64,000 nucleotides of DNA from Brevinematales bacterium. Its GTDB lineage: Bacteria; Spirochaetota; Brevinematia; Brevinematales; GWF1-51-8. Positions 16,921 to 25,791 of this stretch are shown piece after piece. The stretch covers positions 1 through 64,000 of the forward strand of contig JAGVBZ010000021.1 of the NCBI GenBank assembly GCA_020059465.1, read 5' to 3'. The position numbers were made by a program, and so were the translations under genes. The notes beneath the pieces were generated by a model. That model made no database searches. It worked only from the letters and a program-made list of their open reading frames with translations, and had not been told where the DNA came from. Every line of letters begins with the position of its first letter. Within the stretch, counting starts at the first letter, position 1.

Positions 16921-18489
16921 TTAAAACTTTATTGTAGCATTGAAGTTTATTGAAGGATTAGCAACTAATTTCAGCCAATCTGCAGCATAAACTTGTGTTT
17001 CTGAACCAACTGTAACATAGCTTAGTGTTTTGGAAACCATGTTTTCTAAATTGCCTCCGCTGTTATCGTATTCAAAAGTTTCAACATTATACCCAAAGGT
17101 TAATGAGAGAGTTAACGTTTCAAAAGGAGACGAAATGAAACCTACTACTGGTAAAAAATATGATGGTTCGTAGGCTTTTAATCCTGCACTGCTCATGATA
17201 TTGTACATTACAATTCCAGCATATACCCATGAAGTTTCATCAAAGTAATAATCAACTGTGGCTTTAACAACCAAATCTGCTGTAGTATTTGTCCCAATTT
17301 GATAGGATTCATAAGATCCGGCAAGTCTAACATCAATTATATCAAAGAGCGGTATTCTAGCACTTAAAGAAGCACCAAGACCACTGATATCGGATGTTGA
17401 GCTTTTTCCAGAAAAGAAATTAACATTCGCTAAAAGAAAAAGCTGAACAGCACCAAAATCAAGAGCATTATAATCCTTTACCATAATATCCATTCTATAA
17501 TCAGATCCGGGAGTGTACATTCTGTACAGCGCTGCAACTTCCATTTGAGACCCTTCAATAATTTCGGTGCCAATTCCCGCATATATGTCAATTAAACCAT
17601 TTTTCGCAACATTTGTCGCGTATCCGGGCAATCCCGATCCAGTTCGATATATACCCTCGATAAATATATTGACTACTTCCAAATTGATATTTCCAAACAA
17701 ACCAGCAGAGTAAGTTACAAACGCATTATTATATCGTTGAGCAAGTCCGTTAAACATATTTGTTACATTGTATGCAGTACCTTTTACCTGATCATTATTT
17801 GGGTGATTATCAATTTTTAAAAGCACTCCAGCCTTTATTAACCCTAAATCATAAGCAATATCACCCTGTATATGGGAACTTGTCTGCCATTTATTCAAAT
17901 ATGCTGCTATCTCATAACTCAAGTCTCCTTTGCCCCCTAAATATAGACCGGTTAAGCCATAACCCATTTTTAAGAAACGATCATCAACTTTTTCACCTTC
18001 ATAAAAGGCGGGGGTTTTAACAGAGTTATTGAAAGAAAAGTATACGGGTTTATCGTAGCTGTATCTGGAATTTTCCCAAAGCGCCTGATCTATACCTGTA
18101 AACATTGGATCCTGAAATCTAAATCCATACCGATTGACAAACAATGCAATATTTGCAGAATCGGTATTATAAATAAAATTAAATCCCTCAGCAATTAAGT
18201 AATCGTTTCCAGTAGCATACGGATTTATTTTTATCTTCATTTCAGATTTAAACTGTTTATCTTCATATGTTGGATAAAGATCCAGTTTTAAGAAAGAAGT
18301 ACTGGTCAGTAGAGGCTGTCCAGTACCACCAGTATTTACCAACTGATTAGAAATATCCAGTTTCATATTCATTAAAAAGAATCCTTTCCCTTTAAAAAGA
18401 AGCAATGCGCCATGTGAAGTATTTGAAAGCCCCATCATATAAAACACTGCAAATATAACTACAAAAACTATTTTCTTAACAGCATTCAT
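16921..18489 (-). CDS. Putative outer-membrane beta-barrel protein (522 residues)
   Basis: A signal peptide (residues 1 to about 28, ending SHG) precedes about 490 residues of alternating short amphipathic strands rich in Tyr, Asn, Gly and Thr, and the chain ends in Phe (NATIKF), as many outer-membrane barrels do. No lipobox or internal helix is seen. No named family is recognised; a porin-like role in taking up the ligand of the neighbouring glycan-binding lipoproteins is inference. Start has AGGAGG upstream. Confidence 0.7.
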   Translation of the reverse strand: MNAVKKIVFVVIFAVFYMMGLSNTSHGALLLFKGKGFFLMNMKLDISNQLVNTGGTGQPLLTSTSFLKLDLYPTYEDKQFKSEMKIKINPYATGNDYLIAEGFNFIYNTDSANIALFVNRYGFRFQDPMFTGIDQALWENSRYSYDKPVYFSFNNSVKTPAFYEGEKVDDRFLKMGYGLTGLYLGGKGDLSYEIAAYLNKWQTSSHIQGDIAYDLGLIKAGVLLKIDNHPNNDQVKGTAYNVTNMFNGLAQRYNNAFVTYSAGLFGNINLEVVNIFIEGIYRTGSGLPGYATNVAKNGLIDIYAGIGTEIIEGSQMEVAALYRMYTPGSDYRMDIMVKDYNALDFGAVQLFLLANVNFFSGKSSTSDISGLGASLSARIPLFDIIDVRLAGSYESYQIGTNTTADLVVKATVDYYFDETSWVYAGIVMYNIMSSAGLKAYEPSYFLPVVGFISSPFETLTLSLTFGYNVETFEYDNSGGNLENMVSKTLSYVTVGSETQVYAADWLKLVANPSINFNATIKF

Positions 18490-18515
18490 TTGAATCCTCC
18501 TATTTTCCTGTATAA

Positions 18516-20126
18516 TTATATATTATAGTTAAACCTTAACACAATCTTCCGCTCAAACTGCTTGGCGGAATAGGTCGAACCAACTGTGCTGGTCAAGCGG
18601 TCAGAATCACCGCCGTTTCCAAATTCAAGATATATTCCCATATTATTAAGAGGGTAATACTGAATTTGACCGAAGTAGTTCCACCATGTCGATGAACCCG
18701 AAGATGTTAAAATAGCACCACCACTGTTCATTAATAATATACGTGAATAGAGTTTTAACTGCGATGATATATTAGCGACTAATTCTAAACCGCCAGCTTC
18801 AATTCGATAGTGAGGGTCATCATAGAAAGCACGATAAATTTTATATTGCAGATTAATTTTTCCGGTTTCATTCTCAAACTTGAGGTCAAAGAATAATGCG
18901 TCATTATCTTTATTATCATCATATTTATTATTCCCGCCCCACAATTCAATACTACCCGGCTTATATAAGATATAGCTTGCAAAAAACTTTATTCCTTTCT
19001 TAAACTGAACACTCAGCTTTGTATAGTAGTTTAATACCTGCCCAGTGCCATATACTCCTTGGTTATAATCCCAAATATGATATCCCCAAATCCAATCGGA
19101 ATTTGCAACTGTGGATGTAGGGAGGACGGGACTACCAAATTTTGCGGAAGATACATATACCGGGTGAGCATATTTCATATTAAACTCAAAATCAATCATT
19201 TTTAATGGAAATGCATATAAAAATTGAAAAAACTCCTCGAACCAGTTTCCGCCTGTTCCGCCAAATTGTGCATCGGCATCATAATTTCTTCCCTTGTATA
19301 AAATGCTTCCATTAAGGTTAAAATTCCCGGCTAATGTAGGGAATGTTGTTTTTAACTCAAAACGATAGGCAAGGGCATCGATAGCACCTAAAAACGGTTT
19401 ATTTGTAATCGGACCTCGCCACGCTTCATCCAAATGATTAAATTCAAATCCTAAGAAAATATTTATCCCGGCAGGAAGGTTAATATTTGCGTTTGCATCA
19501 TATCCGAATCCCAGTACGGTATTGTTGCTTTTCGCCTGCCACCGTTTCATAGAAAAAGTAAACCCTAACGAACCGGCAAAGAATTTACCGATCTTATACC
19601 CTCCGTCAAAGCGGGTGCCAAGATAATTATCATTTACATCCTTTCCATAAATTACAGTTTTTGTATGCAGACCTTTTAGTAACTGATCACTTTGCTCGAA
19701 GAAAAAAGTTACTGTCTTCTGGTCGGTGTTCTTTTGACCAAAAATACTAAGATAGGGCTGCCCTAACCATGTCCAGTTTTCGTTACGAATCAACGAAAAA
19801 TTTAATTTATTGGGTCTATATGAAAAATGTATCTGTTCATTGCGAATCTGCATATTTGCTACTGAAGAATCAAAGAGATTCATCTTCAAATTTCCCCATC
19901 CCGTCCAACCGTTGTCACTTAATAGATTCATCTTTAATTCATAGTATCCATATTTCGTATCACTATATGGATATATTTTCCATGTTCCATTCGAAACGAC
20001 TGTCCCTGTGGCATCATTATACCACTGAACCCCCCCCTCCATAAATGCGTTCCAAGTAATCCCTGCAAACATTGCTCCTGAGCATAGAAATATCAAAAGC
20101 AATGTAACAAATATCTTTATTTTCAT
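18516..20126 (-). CDS. Putative outer-membrane beta-barrel protein (536 residues)
   Basis: The protein has a signal peptide (to about residue 21, AMFA) and then repeated aromatic-rich strands (GYYELKMNLL, GWTGWGNLKMNL, FNLNGSILYKG), with Trp and Tyr unusually frequent, a feature of carbohydrate-handling porins. The C-terminus (KIVLRFNYNI) is a final amphipathic strand. No exact family is recognised. It sits 21 bp after the PorV-like gene and 26 bp before the other large barrel, from which it differs clearly in sequence. Confidence 0.7.
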   Translation of the reverse strand: MKIKIFVTLLLIFLCSGAMFAGITWNAFMEGGVQWYNDATGTVVSNGTWKIYPYSDTKYGYYELKMNLLSDNGWTGWGNLKMNLFDSSVANMQIRNEQIHFSYRPNKLNFSLIRNENWTWLGQPYLSIFGQKNTDQKTVTFFFEQSDQLLKGLHTKTVIYGKDVNDNYLGTRFDGGYKIGKFFAGSLGFTFSMKRWQAKSNNTVLGFGYDANANINLPAGINIFLGFEFNHLDEAWRGPITNKPFLGAIDALAYRFELKTTFPTLAGNFNLNGSILYKGRNYDADAQFGGTGGNWFEEFFQFLYAFPLKMIDFEFNMKYAHPVYVSSAKFGSPVLPTSTVANSDWIWGYHIWDYNQGVYGTGQVLNYYTKLSVQFKKGIKFFASYILYKPGSIELWGGNNKYDDNKDNDALFFDLKFENETGKINLQYKIYRAFYDDPHYRIEAGGLELVANISSQLKLYSRILLMNSGGAILTSSGSSTWWNYFGQIQYYPLNNMGIYLEFGNGGDSDRLTSTVGSTYSAKQFERKIVLRFNYNI

Positions 20127-20147
20127 TATCTCCTCCTTATAAGTTCA

Positions 20148-21089
20148 TTAGAAGGGTCTGATTGACAAACCGATATGACTATACAATTTCAATCCCGGTA
20201 CTACCCACAATCCAAGATCAATTTTAAAATAATCAGAGTCCGTTAATCCGATGCCTAAAGTTAGAGAACCTTCATTAAATCCCGTATATATTTCAAGATT
20301 ATCCAAATAATCAAATTCAATTCCAAAATAAAGATTTGCAAACGAAAAACTATCCCCAAAAAGGTTGAGGTAATTCACCGCATGCTGAGAACCAAGAACA
20401 TTATAATCCAATGTTATATTTAGGAATTTGGTAATATTGTACTTAAGCCCCAGAAATAGATCCCTTTTCAGTGTGTCACCTACACCGTCTATTAGAGAGA
20501 GACTAGTAGAATAAAGATTTTTTCCATTTACTGCAAAAATAAAATTCTTATCAAAAAACGCCAATTGAAGACCCAAATCAAAAGCAAAACCTAATGCATC
20601 GCTTTTCATTGCAAATCCCGGATATACAGGCACATTCCCAGCATGCAAATCAATTAGCTTTAAACTAAGCCCTAATGAGAGTGATTTTAAAGTACTACTC
20701 CCTAAATCAAACGACGTACCGCCGCCTATATAGATGAAGTTATATGATAAGGTATTAAAATCTCCTGTGGACTTAAAACCTAATGCCGCTTTGAGAAACC
20801 CAAGATTATATCCAGCAGCAAACGCGAACTCATGCATATTATAACCTGCCACATCTTCATACGGCATTCCATAGGCAACCCAAACTTCAAGGTTCTTTTT
20901 TATATCGGATAAGGCGGCGGGATTAAAAAACAAAGATGATATCCCCATCGAATCGGCGGTTACAGCACCACCCTTACCCACTACTTTACCGCCTAAATAG
21001 CGGCTTTCGATTATTTCGCCATATACTCCGTTTATCGCTGTACAAAAAGTTAGAGTAAAACAAACAAAAATGAATTTAAGTTTTTTCAT
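20148..21089 (-). CDS. PorV/UPF0164-like outer-membrane protein
   Basis: A 313-residue exported protein (signal peptide to about residue 24, VYG) with the FadL/PorV/UPF0164 N-terminal hallmark: GGKVVGKGGAVTADSMGISSLFFNPAAL is split here as a Gly-rich plug-like turn followed by FFNPAALSDI. The rest is a barrel pattern ending IGLSIRPF. UPF0164 proteins are expanded in treponemes. In other phyla, PorV-type barrels move hydrophobic compounds or shuttle secreted proteins, but its task here is unknown. Confidence 0.72.
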   Translation of the reverse strand: MKKLKFIFVCFTLTFCTAINGVYGEIIESRYLGGKVVGKGGAVTADSMGISSLFFNPAALSDIKKNLEVWVAYGMPYEDVAGYNMHEFAFAAGYNLGFLKAALGFKSTGDFNTLSYNFIYIGGGTSFDLGSSTLKSLSLGLSLKLIDLHAGNVPVYPGFAMKSDALGFAFDLGLQLAFFDKNFIFAVNGKNLYSTSLSLIDGVGDTLKRDLFLGLKYNITKFLNITLDYNVLGSQHAVNYLNLFGDSFSFANLYFGIEFDYLDNLEIYTGFNEGSLTLGIGLTDSDYFKIDLGLWVVPGLKLYSHIGLSIRPF

Positions 21090-21102
21090 AGTATCCTCCT
21101 TT

Positions 21103-22494
21103 CTAACGGATTACGTTAACAATACCCTTCAGCTTGATTGCATCGCTGGAGGGATTGAATCCGCTTAATACAACTATGTAAGTACCCATTCCTACAACTC
21201 TACCCTGATCATCTGTTCCATTCCATTTTAAGTATTGACTGATATTGTATTTATCAAGAGTATCATCGCCTTCATAAATTGTTGCAACCTTGTTACCGGA
21301 CAAATCGAAAACATAGACCCGCACTGAGTATAAATATCCAAAACTATCCATCACGGTACTATCAATCCCAAAAGTAATCTCACCGCCTTTATCAGGGACA
21401 AGATATGAAGTGCTATTACTAAAATTGTCTTTCACTGAGTTAAACTGGGGAACAATAATACTTAGATAATCGCTTGCCCCGGGAATAGCATAGATCTTTC
21501 CGTTTACATTAGGAGAATAATTTGTATTTACATGACCGTTCGTAAAAACGTTTAATAAGAAATAATTCTCTAAAGCTACACGGGGATTTAAGGGATTTAT
21601 TCCTCCTAAATTATCCGGACAAAAATCATAAACCGGACTTCCGTCATCTGGACCAGTACTTACAGCTGCAAGTTTTATAGTCAGGTTGGAAATATAGACA
21701 GGAGACATACCATTGGTAAAAAGACTCCATTTAACATATCCTAGAACCACTCTTTTTGCGGGATCAATTTCGTCATCACCATTGAAATACATATAGAAGG
21801 TATTGCTTAATGCTGTGATATTCCATGTTGCCGCACCCCCAACAGCTACATTACAAAGCTGCTGCCATGCTACGTTTAACCCACCAGAAGGATCGCTGCT
21901 TACAGTTCGCCAAGCCTGATATCCCCCACCTCCGGTTAATAATGGCTGATCATTTGCACACCAAAATCCTAGATAAAAATCCGTATCCCATTGATATAAA
22001 TTTATATTCCGTTTCCACCCTGTATTCATATCCTGCATCGAACGAGTTCCAACATTGGTAACACGGTCGAGAAGAAATAATATATTATTCCATCTGCCCA
22101 CTGATTGCCCTTGAATTGCATAATAAAACCCATTAGTATCCCATGTGAACCACAATCCAAAAATCTCTCCGGAAGTCTGCGAGTTTGCACTAGACATCTT
22201 TGAATCATCAGATAACTCACATCTGTTCTGAGTTGTTTTGGGAGGATATAGAAATTGCGTAATATTTGATATAGAATTCGTTGAAAATTTCGGATAAGTT
22301 AATACTTTCGCCCCGTTTATAAGTATATCATCCGCATCCCATCCAAAACTTACTCCATCCCAATTGGCTATAACAAGAGATGAGTTCGTAATATAATTCA
22401 ATAAATAACTTTTATCGGCCGCGGATTTTGAATATCCCTGCGATGTCACTGCCAATACTATCGTAAAAAAGAAAAGTATTCTCAATAACTTCAT
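21103..22494 (-). CDS. Secreted protein with C-terminal FlgD-like Ig domain
   Basis: The first gene of the envelope operon, 463 residues. A signal peptide (about 1-22) is followed by a Trp/Tyr-rich beta region (about 80-270: LWFTWDTNGFYYAIQGQ, ILFLLDRV, DTDFYLGFW) that resembles DOMON/CBM9-type sugar-binding sandwiches by eye only. The last 85 residues match FlgD-type Ig domains (VRVYVFDLSGNKVATIY, LKWNGTDDQGRVVGMGTY). Translation is placed at the ATG of MKLLRIL, behind GGAGG; the upstream nine codons are rejected. A surface or periplasmic glycan-binding role is inferred from context. Confidence 0.65.
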   Translation of the reverse strand: MKLLRILFFFTIVLAVTSQGYSKSAADKSYLLNYITNSSLVIANWDGVSFGWDADDILINGAKVLTYPKFSTNSISNITQFLYPPKTTQNRCELSDDSKMSSANSQTSGEIFGLWFTWDTNGFYYAIQGQSVGRWNNILFLLDRVTNVGTRSMQDMNTGWKRNINLYQWDTDFYLGFWCANDQPLLTGGGGYQAWRTVSSDPSGGLNVAWQQLCNVAVGGAATWNITALSNTFYMYFNGDDEIDPAKRVVLGYVKWSLFTNGMSPVYISNLTIKLAAVSTGPDDGSPVYDFCPDNLGGINPLNPRVALENYFLLNVFTNGHVNTNYSPNVNGKIYAIPGASDYLSIIVPQFNSVKDNFSNSTSYLVPDKGGEITFGIDSTVMDSFGYLYSVRVYVFDLSGNKVATIYEGDDTLDKYNISQYLKWNGTDDQGRVVGMGTYIVVLSGFNPSSDAIKLKGIVNVIR

Positions 22495-22528
22495 ATGATA
22501 ACCTCCATCGATTTTCTGCATTTTTCTA

Positions 22529-22556
22529 AGTTTAAAGTACTTTTATGTTTTGTCAA
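22529..22556 (-). promoter_or_regulatory. Promoter of the envelope operon
   Basis: On the minus strand, a perfect TTGACA (complement 22551-22556), 16 bp spacer and TAAACT (complement 22529-22534), about 35 bp upstream of the first gene's ATG at 22494. No operator-like palindrome is evident next to it. Confidence 0.65.
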
Positions 22557-22659
22557 TACTTTTTTCTTTCAAATCCGAAAAATATTTTCTTTCTTTCTAA
22601 CCTTTCGGGAAATATTTCATCAAAAGGATTTTTTCTGAAAAAATTTTATAGAATCACTC

Positions 22660-22687
22660 TAAAGATTACTGAGGATTACGACGATAC
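22660..22687 (+). promoter_or_regulatory. Sigma-28-like flagellin promoter
   Basis: TAAAGATT at 22660-22667 (7 of 8 against TAAAGTTT), 12 bp spacer, and GACGATAC at 22680-22687 (6 of 8 against GCCGATAA). The usual spacer is 11. It would start transcription near 22695 and give a leader of about 137 bases to the first flagellin gene. Confidence 0.55.
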
Positions 22688-22789
22688 TATGAGCAAGGAA
22701 TGTGTGATTTGAACCGGCGGGATTTTTCCCCTTTCTCCCTAACTTAATTTTCGGCACTTTCCTAAAACCCTTTAGCTTTTTTTGAAAAA

Positions 22790-22826
22790 AATCCGGCATG
22801 GACGCCGGGTTCATATATCAAGGAGG
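22790..22826 (+). promoter_or_regulatory. CsrA-type hairpin plus ribosome site in flagellin leader
   Basis: An 8 bp stem (22790-22797 with 22804-22811, one G-U pair) shows AUGGAC in its loop, matching the ANGGA core bound by CsrA/RsmA. A second AAGGA is the ribosome site itself (22820-22826, AAGGAGG). The two GGA cores are 22 bases apart, similar to the two-site arrangement of the Bacillus hag leader. Binding is inferred; no csrA or fliW gene is in the window. Confidence 0.55.
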
Positions 22827-22831
22827 ATTTT

Positions 22832-23692
22832 ATGATCATCAACCACAACCTCAGCGCAATCTTTGCCAACCGTGCGTTGAAAAATGACGGACTCGAGATG
22901 GACAAGAACATCGAAAAACTGTCATCCGGTATGCGTATCAACAAAGCCGGCGACGATGCATCTGGGTTGGCTGTGTCTGAGAAAATGCGTGCTCAGATTC
23001 GCGGCTTATGGCGGGCTGTGAAGAACACTGAGGATGCCATTTCATTCATCCAGACTACCGAGGGTTATCTCCAGGAATCCACCGATATCTTACAACGTCT
23101 TCGTGAACTTTCCGTGCAGGCCGCGAACGGTATCTACGACACTACCGATCGTATGATGATTCAAGTGGAAGTTTCCCAGATGGTTGACGAGTTGGATCGT
23201 ATTGCTTCTCATGCCCAGTTCAATGGTATGAACATGCTGACCGGCCGTTTCGCTCAGCCGAATATCGGAAATACACCTACTGCAAGTATGTGGTTCCACC
23301 TCGGCGCGAACATGGACCAGAGAGAACAGGCGTTTGTCGGCACTATGTCCGCCGCCGCTCTCGGCATGAAAAACCCTGTTAACAACACCATTGTAAGCCT
23401 CAGCACTCCCGAAAACGCGAATATGTCTATCGGTTTGATTGACGTTGCGTTAACCAAAGTGAATAAGCAGAGAGCGGACCTCGGTTCTTACCAGAACCGC
23501 CTCGAATATACCAGTAAAGCTTTGATGATCGGTGCTGAAAACCTGCAGGCTGCCGAATCCCGCATTCGCGATACCAATATGGCTACTGAGATGAGCGATT
23601 TTGTAAAGAATCAGATACTCACTCAGGCCGCGACTGCTATGCTCGCTCAGGCTAATCAGAAGCCTCAGCTTGTTCTGGCTCTTCTGCGGTAG
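22832..23692 (+). CDS. flaB: Flagellin FlaB-type core protein (first copy)
   Basis: Builds the filament core, which in spirochaetes lies in the periplasm. The 286-residue protein keeps both conserved ends: [14 protein letters not shown], then [20 protein letters not shown] (residues 31-50), and the C-terminal [25 protein letters not shown] and [11 protein letters not shown]. The central surface domain of enteric flagellins is missing and replaced by a short stretch (about 140-180), as in FlaB proteins. No signal peptide is present, as expected for type III export. Confidence 0.97.
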   Translation: MIINHNLSAIFANRALKNDGLEMDKNIEKLSSGMRINKAGDDASGLAVSEKMRAQIRGLWRAVKNTEDAISFIQTTEGYLQESTDILQRLRELSVQAANGIYDTTDRMMIQVEVSQMVDELDRIASHAQFNGMNMLTGRFAQPNIGNTPTASMWFHLGANMDQREQAFVGTMSAAALGMKNPVNNTIVSLSTPENANMSIGLIDVALTKVNKQRADLGSYQNRLEYTSKALMIGAENLQAAESRIRDTNMATEMSDFVKNQILTQAATAMLAQANQKPQLVLALLR

Positions 23693-23735
23693 GGGGTTCC
23701 TCAGGGATAGGTATTAACGATACATCGAACATATA

Positions 23736-23768
23736 AGTAGTTACCCCGCCGCCATCGGGGTAACTACT
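23736..23768 (+). terminator. Strong hairpin terminator after first flagellin gene
   Basis: A 13 bp perfect stem (AGTAGTTACCCCG from 23736, partner ending 23768) with a seven-base loop, followed by GTTTATAAAA. It lies 44 bp after the flagellin stop. Confidence 0.8.
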
Positions 23769-23779
23769 GTTTATAAAAC

Positions 23780-23811
23780 TCCCGATCCTGTATCGGGATA
23801 TATCTGTTTTT
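23780..23811 (+). terminator. Second hairpin with T-run between flagellin genes
   Basis: Stem TCCCGAT (23780-23786) with ATCGGGA (23792-23798) and a five-base loop; a short T-run (CTGTTTTT) comes eight bases later. Together with the preceding hairpin it separates the two flagellin transcripts or sets their ratio. Confidence 0.5.
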
Positions 23812-23899
23812 AACGGTAATAGGCTCGTGATCTTCTACCTTATACTCCATCAAACCGTACCCGCGAGTACGGTACCTAGGGACCCCAACAATCACAGGG

Positions 23900-23920
23900 A
23901 TGGATAACTTTTTTCAAGGA
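23900..23920 (+). promoter_or_regulatory. Possible second CsrA-binding leader (flagellin copy 2)
   Basis: AUGGA at 23900-23904 and AAGGA of the ribosome site at 23916-23920 (AAGGAGGG) repeat the pair of motifs seen in the first flagellin leader, with cores 16 bases apart. No convincing hairpin holds the first motif, so this is weaker than the upstream copy. A separate hairpin (CCGTAC...GTACGG) lies near 23856-23873. Confidence 0.3.
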
Positions 23921-23928
23921 GGGTAGAA

Positions 23929-24816
23929 ATGATCATCAATCACAATATCAGTTCTGTTTTCGCGAACAGACAGTTTAAGATTACCGAGAATAACCTGAAC
24001 TCCGATATTGAGAAGCTGTCATCCGGCATGCGTATCAACAAAGCCGGCGATGACGCTTCAGGTTTAGCGGTATCGGAAAAAATGCGCACTCAGATTAAAG
24101 GGCTTTATCAGGCTATGCGGAACACCGAGGACGCGGTTTCCTTCCTTCAAACTGCTGAAGGATACCTGGAAGAAACTACGCAAGTACTCCAGAGAATACG
24201 CGAACTTTCGGTTCAGGCGGGTAACGGCGTCTATAGTTCGGAGGATCGTTCGCTTATCAATGTGGAGATCAACCAACTGTTAGACGAAATCAACCGGATC
24301 GCCTCGCATGCTCAGTTCAACGGTATGGATATTTTCTTAGGCCGTTTCTCGCAGCCTAACGTGAACACTCCCGCTTCGGCCGGAGCGGCTCCCGTTAAGG
24401 AAGAGGAAGCGGGTTTATGGTTCCATATCGGACCGAATATGAATCAAAAGGTTCAGGTATTTATCGGAACAATGAATGCTGCTGCCCTGGGGCTTGTACA
24501 AGATAAGAATCCCCAGGTTTCGGCGGAATTGCCGGAAACAGCCAATCGTTCCATAGGTATCGTCGACCAGGCTCTTTCCAAAGTCGCTAAGCAGAGAACT
24601 GACCTTGGTTCCTATCAGAACCGTTTCGAGAAGCTTTTCAAAGGACTCTATATCGCTTTTGAAAACACTCAGGCGGCGGAATCCCGTGTCAGAGATACCA
24701 ATATGGCTGAGCAGATGAGTGAATTTGTGAAGAACCAGATCCTAGCGCAGGCTAATGTTTCCATGCTGGCTCAGGCAAATTTAAAGCCTCAGCTGGTGCT
24801 GAGGCTCCTTGGTTAG
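23929..24816 (+). CDS. flaB: Flagellin FlaB-type core protein (second copy)
   Basis: A 295-residue paralogue of the preceding flagellin, with the same N-terminal ([34 protein letters not shown]) and C-terminal ([25 protein letters not shown]) domains. It differs in a longer middle loop with an acidic, Ala/Pro-rich insert ([15 protein letters not shown], about 146-160). Filaments of spirochaetes often mix several FlaB proteins, so co-assembly is likely. No clear promoter of its own was found; read-through or a weak promoter near 23774-23801 is possible. Confidence 0.97.
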   Translation: MIINHNISSVFANRQFKITENNLNSDIEKLSSGMRINKAGDDASGLAVSEKMRTQIKGLYQAMRNTEDAVSFLQTAEGYLEETTQVLQRIRELSVQAGNGVYSSEDRSLINVEINQLLDEINRIASHAQFNGMDIFLGRFSQPNVNTPASAGAAPVKEEEAGLWFHIGPNMNQKVQVFIGTMNAAALGLVQDKNPQVSAELPETANRSIGIVDQALSKVAKQRTDLGSYQNRFEKLFKGLYIAFENTQAAESRVRDTNMAEQMSEFVKNQILAQANVSMLAQANLKPQLVLRLLG

Positions 24817-24909
24817 GGATAGGCTGATACCCTACTACGCTAGGATATAGTCTAAACGAAATCTGATTGTTGAGGGTCCCTAGTTTTGTTTACAGTTTAA
24901 TAATCGTCA

Positions 24910-24969
24910 TTTACCGAAATCCCTTTAGGGATTTTAGTAAAAAATACCCCGCTTCATGCGGGGTATTTT
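24910..24969. terminator. Two tandem hairpins ending flagellin and lspA transcripts
   Basis: First hairpin: AAATCCC (24917-24923) with GGGATTT (24928-24934), extended by TTTAC/GTAAA. Second: a perfect 12 bp stem, 24941-24952 with 24958-24969, loop TTCAT, flanked by A-runs and T-runs on both sides. The second can act in both directions, for the flagellin gene and for the minus-strand lspA gene that stops at 25027. Confidence 0.88.
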
Positions 24970-25026
24970 TATTGTCCGTATCACTAGTGATTAATAATCG
25001 TATTCCCATGTTTTTACTATTTTTTG

Positions 25027-25596
25027 CTAGGATTTCTGCTGATCGGTCTCCGCTGACTTCTCTGATTCAGCCTTGGATTTCCGCGCGGTCTTCTTCTCGA
25101 AGAACAGGAAAAGTACCGCGAGTGTAATACTCCCGCAGACTACGAACGCATCCCCGACATTGAACGTATACCACCGGATCTGCTCGTTCAGCCCCCAGTC
25201 GATAAAGTCCACCACAAACCCGTTATACGCGCGGTCGATAATATTTCCGAACGCCCCGCCGATGATCGCCATCAGCGCGACACGCCCGAACACCTGCGGT
25301 TCGCCGTCCTTGATATACTTTGACAAATTCCGGTAGAAATAAATGACCACTCCCACAGCGATTAACGCGGTAATCACGAGTATGACCGGTTTCCACGCGC
25401 CCTCGACGTTATTGAGCATCCCGAACGTGATACCCGTATTCCGGGTGTATGTCCATCGCCATACCGTACCGAGGAATTCGACCGGCCGGTGGAGCGTCAG
25501 GGTAAGCACGGCGATATACTTCGTAATCAGGTCGAGCGCCGCGACAAAAACCGCAATCGCGGGCATTATAACATTATTCCAGTCGAATTTCTTCAC
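25027..25596 (-). CDS. lspA: Lipoprotein signal peptidase II (copy 1, distal)
   Basis: Cleaves signal peptides of prolipoproteins in the inner membrane. The 189-residue protein has four hydrophobic helices and the two catalytic Asp motifs GNIIDRAYNG and FNVGDAFV, plus the conserved RNTGITFG. A GTG at 25594-25596 behind GGAG gives a start (VKKFDWNN) that lines up with the other copy; the open frame continues 22 codons upstream, but that part overlaps a dispersed repeat. The Lys/Ser-rich tail (about 165-189) is not conserved. Confidence 0.92.
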   Translation of the reverse strand: MKKFDWNNVIMPAIAVFVAALDLITKYIAVLTLTLHRPVEFLGTVWRWTYTRNTGITFGMLNNVEGAWKPVILVITALIAVGVVIYFYRNLSKYIKDGEPQVFGRVALMAIIGGAFGNIIDRAYNGFVVDFIDWGLNEQIRWYTFNVGDAFVVCGSITLAVLFLFFEKKTARKSKAESEKSAETDQQKS

Positions 25597-25635
25597 TGTT
25601 TTTTCTCCTATCCCGAACATCTGCGAACTCTGCAA

Positions 25636-25667
25636 GTCATTACGAGACATTAGCCGAAGCAATCAGT
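25636..25667. repeat. Fragment of dispersed intergenic repeat
   Basis: GTCATTACGAGAC, a short gap, then GAAGCAATC, which resembles the outer arm of an intergenic palindrome common in many bacterial genomes (GTCATTGCGAG...GAAGCAATC). A related full inverted repeat is at 46276-46342. It occupies the gap between the two lspA genes. Confidence 0.45.
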
Positions 25668-25791
25668 TTTATAATTGACCTACTTCCTCGATGCTCTCGT
25701 CATAGTGATAAAATTTCATATCATCCCAATCGATTGATCATCCTGCCGCTTTCATCTGTCATGGCGAGTCAGGCGAATCAGCCTGTTACGG

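Noticed and set aside
22741-22775. Possible sigma-54 promoter (CGGCAC) before the first flagellin gene
   Set aside because: There is no GC element at -12; the sigma-28-like pair at 22660-22687 fits better.
25597-25662. N-terminal extension of lspA copy 1
   Set aside because: The extra codons overlap a dispersed repeat, and a GTG with a good ribosome site aligns with the second copy.
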